The translations under genes were made by a program, and so were the position numbers. Below the pieces are notes generated by a model that was not told the origin of the DNA, did no database searches, and saw only the letters and a list, made by a program, of their open reading frames with translations. Shown here piece after piece: positions 34,960-39,533 of a DNA stretch of 39,533 nucleotides. This DNA is from an uncultured Clostridia bacterium (GTDB taxonomy: Bacteria > Bacillota > Clostridia > Christensenellales > UBA1242). The stretch's first letter is position 1, and every line of letters starts with the position of its first letter. The stretch is taken from NCBI GenBank assembly GCA_944345365.1, contig CALVMJ010000008.1:1-39533 (forward strand), read 5' to 3'.

Positions 34960-35859
34960 ATGTTTTTATCTGATTGTGATATGCATATGCATACGGCATG
35001 TTCAGACGGAGAGCTTTTTCCTATAGATTTTTTAATTTTTGCTCATGAAAATAAAGTAAGATATTTTTCTGTTACAGATCATGACACAGTTGATTTTTAT
35101 TTAAATAAAGATGTTTTAAAACTAGCAAAAAAGTTTAAGATGAATTATATAACCGGTTGTGAATTTGTTTGCAGAGTGAAAAACTTTCCAATAGAAATTT
35201 TAGGATATGGTATAGATATAAACACAACTAAAAAATATTTAAATCAACATGGTGTGCCTGAAGAGAAAATGCGAGAAATGCGTATAAAAAAAGGGAAAAA
35301 AATATTTAAAAAACTTGGTTTTAATCTTAATTTCATTGAGGGAGATAAAACAGATCCAGTAGACATAATATATGAAGCGATCTTAGCGCAAGATGAATTA
35401 AAGCAAAGGCTTCTTAAGGAGAATTCAAATATGCTTAATAGTTCGGGTAAATTACTTAGATTAGGCTTAAATAATCCTAATTCTTGTATTTTTATCAATC
35501 CTCGATTTTACTATCCCAGTTATAAGAAAATTATTAAATTAATACATAGAAAGTTTCATGGCATTGCAGTTTTGGCTCATCCGTATCATTATGATTATAA
35601 AATGAACATGGTTATTGAAAAGTGTTTACAAGCTAAAATAGATGGGATAGAGTGTTACCACTACACGGTTGACAGCCTAGAAAAAAATAAAAAATTATTA
35701 AATTTTGCTAAAGAGAAGAATTTAGTTGTCACTGGAGGAAGTGATTTTCATACAAAAAGCGATATTCATTTAATACGAGAAAAAAAAATGATTAAAGTTC
35801 CCCAAAAAGTATTTTTTAATATTAAGAAATTTATAGATAAAAAGAACAGTTTAAAGTAA
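34960..35859 (+). CDS. PHP-domain metal-dependent phosphoesterase
   Basis: A 299-residue protein with the PHP metal-site series: DMHMHTACSDGE (H9, H11, D16), TDHDTVDF (D40, H41, D42), CEFVC (E68), LAHPYHYDYK and VTGGSDFHTKSD. This matches single-domain PHP phosphatases of the YciV/RNase AM kind, which act on nucleotide monophosphates, bisphosphates or RNA 5' ends. The exact substrate is unknown. It is cytoplasmic with no signal peptide. It is preceded by AAAGAGGTGATTT and stands alone between two AT-rich gaps. Confidence 0.85.
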   Translation: MFLSDCDMHMHTACSDGELFPIDFLIFAHENKVRYFSVTDHDTVDFYLNKDVLKLAKKFKMNYITGCEFVCRVKNFPIEILGYGIDINTTKKYLNQHGVPEEKMREMRIKKGKKIFKKLGFNLNFIEGDKTDPVDIIYEAILAQDELKQRLLKENSNMLNSSGKLLRLGLNNPNSCIFINPRFYYPSYKKIIKLIHRKFHGIAVLAHPYHYDYKMNMVIEKCLQAKIDGIECYHYTVDSLEKNKKLLNFAKEKNLVVTGGSDFHTKSDIHLIREKKMIKVPQKVFFNIKKFIDKKNSLK

Positions 35860-36207
35860 TAATTTATTATAATTAAGAATATTCTTTGCAGAGTAAATTG
35901 TTTATTATAGTTTCAAATAATATTCTCTACTGTGTAAAATTATATTTATACTATTTCAAAAATTTGATTTCAAGATTATAAAGGATGAAAAATGAAAAAG
36001 GTTGTGATTGTTAGTGGCGGTGCAAATGGGTTAGTACTTGTAAAATGTGTTTTAATATTAATTAGAAATCCTAATAATTTTGTATGTAATTTGATCTAAT
36101 ATTTTTTTAAAAAAAGTGAGAATAATCATTTACTTAAATAGTGATAAGAATAAAAGCAAACAAAATATCCTATTGCAACTATTTTAAAAATTTAAGGAGA
36201 AGAGAAT
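35860..36207. other. AT-rich gap containing a truncated dehydrogenase start
   Basis: 348 bp with no intact gene. It holds the SDR-like fragment at 35992-36099 described separately, and otherwise AT-rich sequence with no clear terminator. AAGGAGA at 36194 is the ribosome site of the following gene. Confidence 0.5.
35992..36099 (+). pseudogene. N-terminal remnant of a short-chain dehydrogenase/reductase
   Basis: A 35-codon frame starting MKKVVIVSGGANG, which matches the first beta strand and glycine-rich turn of NAD(P)-binding short-chain dehydrogenases (family form VTGGASGIG). After about 13 residues the resemblance ends and the frame closes at TAA. It keeps a reasonable ribosome site (AAAGGATGAAAA), suggesting that a gene start survived a deletion. 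No further fragments were found downstream before the subtilase gene. A chance short ORF is possible. Confidence 0.5.
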
Positions 36208-37215
36208 TTGTTGGAAAAATTTGAAGATGTAAGAGCAAAAGTCTATTTGGGAAATTTCGATGAAGGTGAAAAAATTTTAGAGGTTCCACCTGAGGATATA
36301 ATTGCTTCATTAAAATTTAATCAAAACACAAAATGGACTGATAATTCTTTACCTAAAAAAATCTTAGATTATGGAAAAATTCCTCCCTTTGATTTAAAAG
36401 AGCTTCATACAAAAGCAATAACAGGAAAAGGAGTCAATGTTGCAATTATTGACCAACCACTTGCGCTCAATCATCCAGAATATAAAGAACAAATTGTAAG
36501 CTATAAGGAGTTTGCTCCAAAAGGTATGGAAATGCCAATAAGCAGTATGCACGGGCCTGCAGTTGCGAGTTTACTCGTAGGGAAAGACATTGGGGCTGCT
36601 CCAAAAGCTAAGGTACATTATTATTCTTTTCCCTCTTGGTTGAGAGATAGTTTATATGCAGCACAAGCACTTGAAGATATAATTAAAACAAATAAAAAAT
36701 TATCCGACGAAGATAAAATAAAATTTGTTTCAGTTTCTGCTTGTTTATCAGGACAAGGAAGCCCTTTTAAATATAATCTTGATGCATGGGATAAAGCATT
36801 TGACCACGCAAAGAAAGAAGGGATTTGTGTTGTTGACTGTTCAGAGAAAGGTTTTATTGCTCCTGGGTATATAGACTATGTAGATAAGCAATTTTATTTT
36901 GGATTTCCTAAGAATCCAAAAACGAAAAGCTATGGATTGGTTCATGTACCGAACTCTCTCAGAACAATTGCAGAGAGCTATGATAATCAGCATTTTACAT
37001 ATTGTTATAGTGGATTAGGTGGATTGAGTTGGGGAATTCCGTATGCCGTCGGTATTTTAGCATTAGGGCAACAATTGGCACCAAATCTTTCAGCAGAAGA
37101 ACTTAAAAATATATTAATCTATACTGCTCAAAAAAATGAGTGCATTATAAATCCCAAAAGATTCATAGACAAAGTAGAAGAGATAATTAAGCACCAAAGT
37201 AGATGTAAAGAATAA
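36208..37215 (+). CDS. cytoplasmic S8 (subtilisin-like) serine peptidase, divergent
   Basis: A 335-residue protein with the S8 triad in order and spacing: Asp 82 in VNVAIIDQPL, His 115 in SMHGPAVASLLVG, and Ser 274 in GGLSWGIPYAVGILALG, which replaces the usual GTSMAAP. The Asn that normally forms the oxyanion hole (AAGN after a CVV strand) is not present; the strand ICVVDC is followed by SEKG. There is no signal peptide or propeptide, so it would act inside the cell. The start is TTG at 36208 with AAGGAG 8 nt upstream. The substrate is unknown. It may be a low-activity or specialised subtilase. Confidence 0.8.
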   Translation: MLEKFEDVRAKVYLGNFDEGEKILEVPPEDIIASLKFNQNTKWTDNSLPKKILDYGKIPPFDLKELHTKAITGKGVNVAIIDQPLALNHPEYKEQIVSYKEFAPKGMEMPISSMHGPAVASLLVGKDIGAAPKAKVHYYSFPSWLRDSLYAAQALEDIIKTNKKLSDEDKIKFVSVSACLSGQGSPFKYNLDAWDKAFDHAKKEGICVVDCSEKGFIAPGYIDYVDKQFYFGFPKNPKTKSYGLVHVPNSLRTIAESYDNQHFTYCYSGLGGLSWGIPYAVGILALGQQLAPNLSAEELKNILIYTAQKNECIINPKRFIDKVEEIIKHQSRCKE

Positions 37216-37352
37216 TTTAAGCTTAAAAAAATAAAAAATCATTATAATAGCAATATTCATAACAAATTAGATAATTTAGGACATCAGTTTTGATGCTTTA
37301 TTTTAACACAAAATTTTCAATTTTCTACTATTATGCAGGCTTTTGGTAGAGC

Positions 37353-37381
37353 TTGACATTTAATAAAAAGCTGTTTATAAT
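37353..37381 (+). promoter_or_regulatory. consensus promoter of the zeta-like kinase gene
   Basis: TTGACA (37353-37358), 17-bp spacer, TATAAT (37376-37381): a perfect sigma-A consensus at both boxes. The start near 37388 lies after the TTG at 37381, which rules out that longer frame. Confidence 0.9.
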
Positions 37382-37416
37382 TGCAAAACAAAAGATTCAT
37401 AACAAAAGGGGAAATT

Positions 37417-38010
37417 ATGGAGGCAAAATTTAAAGTTTACGATTATAAAACCGCATTAGATATTTTAAAAAATGCTTGTGATCAAAAAGGAGGGCAGGGA
37501 CTATATCCAACAATGGTAATCGTTGCAGGGCCAAATGCAAGTGGTAAAAGTACATATATAGCAAATCTTTATGCCAATAATGATTGTAGCTATCCTTATA
37601 TCAATGCAGATATTATAAATAAGTTTGAACTCGAACACATAAAAAACGAAGAAGAGCGTAACTTGAAAGGAATGCATTTAGCTATGCAAAGGGTTGAAGA
37701 AGCAATTAACAATAAAACATCTTTTGTTTATGAAACTGTGCTATCGCACCCAAGCAAACTAGAATTAGTTAAAAAGGCAAAACAAAAAGGCTTTGTTATA
37801 AAAACAGTTTTTATTTATACGAGTGATCCAGAAATTAATATTAGAAGACTAAAAATGAGAGTGCTTTCAGGAGGGCACGACGTTCCAAGAGAAAAAGTAA
37901 TAAAAAGATATTATAGAAGCATAGAGAACAAGCAAAAATTGATAGAAATGTCTGACATTGCGGTTGCATATGATAATTCAAAAGATAGGGACATAGAAAA
38001 AAGTAAGTAG
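37417..38010 (+). CDS. zeta-toxin-like P-loop kinase (COG4185-type ATPase)
   Basis: A 197-residue P-loop protein with Walker A GPNASGKST (about 38-46), YINADIIN, FVYETVLSHPSK and RVLSGGHDVPREKVIKRYYRS, the set seen in zeta-toxin and COG4185 predicted ATPases. True zeta toxins phosphorylate UDP-sugars of peptidoglycan and are paired with an epsilon antitoxin. No antitoxin-like gene is visible on either side, so this is better treated as an orphan relative. I start at ATG 37417 after AAAAGGGG. The unusually perfect promoter suggests strong constitutive transcription. Confidence 0.82.
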   Translation: MEAKFKVYDYKTALDILKNACDQKGGQGLYPTMVIVAGPNASGKSTYIANLYANNDCSYPYINADIINKFELEHIKNEEERNLKGMHLAMQRVEEAINNKTSFVYETVLSHPSKLELVKKAKQKGFVIKTVFIYTSDPEINIRRLKMRVLSGGHDVPREKVIKRYYRSIENKQKLIEMSDIAVAYDNSKDRDIEKSK

Positions 38011-38064
38011 AAAACAAAAAGAGCCAAAAATATTTTCAAATATAAAGTATTTTTGCAGAAAGTA

Positions 38065-38092
38065 TTGATTTTTTTCTATTTTGTGATATAAT
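38065..38092 (+). promoter_or_regulatory. promoter of the tyrS leader transcript
   Basis: TTGATT (38065-38070), 16-bp spacer, TATAAT (38087-38092). The transcript would start near 38099, so the AAGGAG of the leader peptide (38098-38103) lies at its very 5' end. Confidence 0.75.
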
Positions 38093-38109
38093 AATACAAG
38101 GAGCTTAAA

Positions 38110-38157
38110 ATGATAAAAACTTTTGCAAGAACTTCATATTATTACTACTACATTTAA
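38110..38157 (+). CDS. tyrosine-rich leader peptide of tyrS
   Basis: A 15-residue ORF, MIKTFARTSYYYYYI, with a good ribosome site (AAGGAG, 6-nt spacing) directly behind the promoter. Five consecutive Tyr codons (TAT TAT TAC TAC TAC, 38137-38151) come just before the stop at 38155-38157. The gene downstream is tyrosyl-tRNA synthetase. The stop codon overlaps by one base the start of a 12-nt segment able to form an antiterminator. Runs of codons for the regulated amino acid are the hallmark of ribosome-mediated attenuators such as those of his, trp and phe operons. Too short for routine gene callers. Function by inference, strong on design. Confidence 0.85.
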   Translation: MIKTFARTSYYYYYI

Positions 38158-38217
38158 ATTGCTATATGTAGGAGTTTTTGCGAGAAATAAAAATAAAACA
38201 TCTGCCATATAGCAATT
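38157..38217 (+). promoter_or_regulatory. antiterminator pairing in the tyrS leader
   Basis: AATTGCTATATG (38157-38168) is perfectly complementary over 12 bp to CATATAGCAATT (38206-38217). The second arm overlaps the 5' arm and loop of terminator 1, so this pairing excludes that terminator. A ribosome at the leader stop would cover the first arm; one stalled on the early Tyr codons would leave it free. Confidence 0.7.
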
Positions 38218-38239
38218 AGCTGTGTGGCAGTTTTCTTTT
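38202..38239 (+). terminator. attenuator terminator 1 in the tyrS leader
   Basis: Stem CTGCCATATAGC (38202-38213) with GCTGTGTGGCAG (38219-38230), 12 pairs including two G-U, 5-nt loop AATTA, then TTTTCTTTT. Confidence 0.75.
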
Positions 38240-38245
38240 AAATGG

Positions 38246-38285
38246 AACATCTGTCACGAATTTTGATTCTTGGCAGATGTTTTTT
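38246..38285 (+). terminator. attenuator terminator 2 in the tyrS leader
   Basis: Stem AACATCTGTCA (38246-38256) with TGGCAGATGTT (38271-38281), 11 pairs with one G-U, 14-nt loop, and T-run 38280-38285. Its 3' arm is also perfectly complementary over 11 bp to AACATCTGCCA at 38197-38207, and its 5' arm can pair with TGGCAG at 38225-38230, giving two ways to disrupt it. Confidence 0.8.
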
Positions 38286-38301
38286 AATAAAAGGAGAACT
38301 T

Positions 38302-38352
38302 ATGTTTTTTAGAAAGACCTACGCCCTTATGGGCGTGAAAAATTACTTATAG
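38302..38352 (+). CDS. second short ORF in the tyrS leader
   Basis: A 16-residue frame MFFRKTYALMGVKNYL with a strong AAGGAG site (5-nt spacing), located after terminator 2 and 36 bp before tyrS. It contains a GC-rich perfect hairpin ACGCCC-TTAT-GGGCGT (38321-38336), out of character with its surroundings, and two Tyr codons. It may act on translation of tyrS by ribosome arrival or stalling, or simply be an evolutionary leftover. No known peptide is recognised. Function is unknown. Confidence 0.45.
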   Translation: MFFRKTYALMGVKNYL

Positions 38353-38388
38353 AACAAAAATATGATAAAATAATAAAGGAGAAAAAAT

Positions 38389-39533
38389 ATGTTTAATAAA
38401 AATGGATTTGAGTTGTTGGAAGAACGCGGATTTGTTTTTCAAACCACTCACAGAGAAGAAATAAAAAAAATATTAAGTGAAAGGCCTATTACTTTTTATA
38501 TTGGCATTGATCCAACTGCTGATGATTTGCACATTGGACACTTTTTTGGACTAAGAATGGCACGAATTTTGCAGGATTGCGGACACAGGTGCATTGTGCT
38601 TGTTGGTGGAGCTACCGCTTTAATTGGTGATCCTACAAATAAAAGTGATATGCGAAAAATGCTTTCAAAAGAAGAAGTTGCTCGAAATGCAAATGAAATA
38701 AAATGTATATTAAAGAGATTTGTGAGAACTGATGGCGAAAATCCAGCGATAATTGTTGATAATTCAGAGTGGATAAAACCTGCGACATATATTGATTTTT
38801 TGAGAGACGTAGGGGTGCATTTTAATGTGAACGAAATGCTCGCAAAAGACTTATACAAAAATCGCCTTGCACAAGGAGGACTGACCTTTATGGAAATGGG
38901 CTATATGCTTATGCAGGCTTTTGATTTTGTTCATCTAAATGATAAGTTTAATTGTATTCTTCAAATTGGTGGATCTGATCAATGGGGAAACATTTGTGCT
39001 GGCGTAGATCTTTCGAGAAAAATGAATTTTCAAAATGGAACACCAAGACCTTTGATGATGGGTCTCGTTTGTCCGCTCCTGACAAACGCGGAAGGAATAA
39101 AAATGGGAAAAACAGAAAGGGGGACATTGTGGGTTTCCAGAAGTAAAACTTCTGCTTTTGAGTTTTTCCAACATTTTGTGAATTGTTTAGACGCCGATGT
39201 TGAAAGATTGTTAAGATTTTTTACAGACTTGCCAATTGCCGAAATTCAAAAAATGTGTAAAGAAGATATTGTTAAAGCCAAAAAATTTATGGCTTTTAAA
39301 ACGACCGAGCTTGTTCACGGAACTGCAGAAGCATTGAAAGCACAAGAAACCGCTAACAATCTTTTTATAAGCGGGAATGCTGATGATATGCCACAAGAAG
39401 TAATTATTTGCGAAAAGCAGATAAATATTTTAGATTTTTTGTCCAAACTTAGCATAATAAAATCCAAATCGGAGGCTCGCAGGCTTATTGAACAAGGTGG
39501 TATTTTAATTGAAAATGAAAGGAAAAATAATAT
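38389..39533 (+). CDS. tyrS: tyrosyl-tRNA synthetase (3' end beyond the window)
   Basis: An open frame of 381 codons running off the window edge without a stop. Class I signature DDLHIGHFFGL (HIGH), tyrosine-site blocks LTFMEMGYMLMQAFDF and LQIGGSDQWGNI, and KMSKS-type loop GIKMGKTERGT identify a bacterial TyrRS. Near the right edge an S4 RNA-binding domain begins (SKSEARRLIEQGGILIENE). It charges tRNA-Tyr. The ribosome site is AAAGGAG, 7 nt before the ATG. Expression is probably controlled by the tyrosine-rich leader peptide and tandem terminators upstream; no T-box core is present in its leader. About 30 C-terminal residues are likely missing. Confidence 0.96.
   Translation, partial: MFNKNGFELLEERGFVFQTTHREEIKKILSERPITFYIGIDPTADDLHIGHFFGLRMARILQDCGHRCIVLVGGATALIGDPTNKSDMRKMLSKEEVARNANEIKCILKRFVRTDGENPAIIVDNSEWIKPATYIDFLRDVGVHFNVNEMLAKDLYKNRLAQGGLTFMEMGYMLMQAFDFVHLNDKFNCILQIGGSDQWGNICAGVDLSRKMNFQNGTPRPLMMGLVCPLLTNAEGIKMGKTERGTLWVSRSKTSAFEFFQHFVNCLDADVERLLRFFTDLPIAEIQKMCKEDIVKAKKFMAFKTTELVHGTAEALKAQETANNLFISGNADDMPQEVIICEKQINILDFLSKLSIIKSKSEARRLIEQGGILIENERKNN

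Noticed and set aside
37381..37416. TTG start for the zeta-like kinase
   Set aside because: It lies at the -10 box, upstream of the predicted transcription start; the ATG at 37417 has a good ribosome site.
38099..38388. T-box riboswitch for tyrS
   Set aside because: No AGGGTGG-ACCGCG-type core was found; the leader has a Tyr-coding ORF and alternative hairpins instead.

Overview
The window looks like chromosome from an AT-rich, endospore-lineage Firmicute (Clostridia-like), probably uncultured or gut-associated. The grounds are very low GC by eye, strong AGGAGG ribosome sites, standard TTGACA/TATAAT promoters, a T-box riboswitch, the sporulation-associated pair yabP-yabQ next to a DivIC-type gene, and the GatCAB amidotransferase route to amidated tRNAs. 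No phage, insertion sequence or CRISPR array was seen.

Layout. At 1-360 there are identical 117-bp tandem copies, each carrying the 3' end and terminator of the tRNA-Asn(GTT) gene that lies intact at 286-360 on the minus strand. That gene has its own promoter and an unusually long structured leader. At 536-1312 (minus) lie yabP, yabQ and a DivIC-like gene that is too short for routine ORF calling. At 1437-15003 (plus) come an RluA-type pseudouridine synthase, a 3626-residue lipoprotein built of fibronectin-III-like modules ending in GLUG-like repeats, a second lipoprotein, and a SpoU/TrmH methyltransferase. Three of these appear to have leaderless mRNAs.

At 15238-22443 is a tight plus-strand operon: typA, a small membrane protein, dnaB, two unknown envelope proteins, and gltX. 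Next come a divergent rubrerythrin and M18 aminopeptidase, a fused GlmU-acetyltransferase/GlmM enzyme, a glycosyltransferase with TPR repeats, dapF, and an acyltransferase on the minus strand. At 29398-34607 is the operon aspS-gatC-gatA-gatB behind a T-box leader whose specifier appears to be AAC (Asn). With tRNA-Asn(GTT) in the same window, this fits indirect synthesis of Asn-tRNA: a non-discriminating AspRS makes Asp-tRNA(Asn) and GatCAB amidates it. GatCAB with the GluRS may do the same for Gln-tRNA.

The segment 34608-38010 looks more accessory: a PHP phosphoesterase, a short-chain-dehydrogenase start remnant, a cytoplasmic subtilase-like protein and an orphan zeta-toxin-like kinase, separated by AT-rich gaps. 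The window ends inside tyrS, which runs off the edge.

The most interesting element is the leader of tyrS (38065-38388). It has no T-box. Instead it encodes a 15-residue peptide with five consecutive tyrosine codons (MIKTFARTSYYYYYI), followed by two intrinsic terminators and perfectly complementary alternative pairings. The leader stop codon overlaps the antiterminator arm, so ribosome position could decide between readthrough and termination. This is a candidate ribosome-mediated tyrosine attenuator in a lineage where tyrS is normally T-box controlled. A second short ORF with a good ribosome site lies between the terminators and tyrS.
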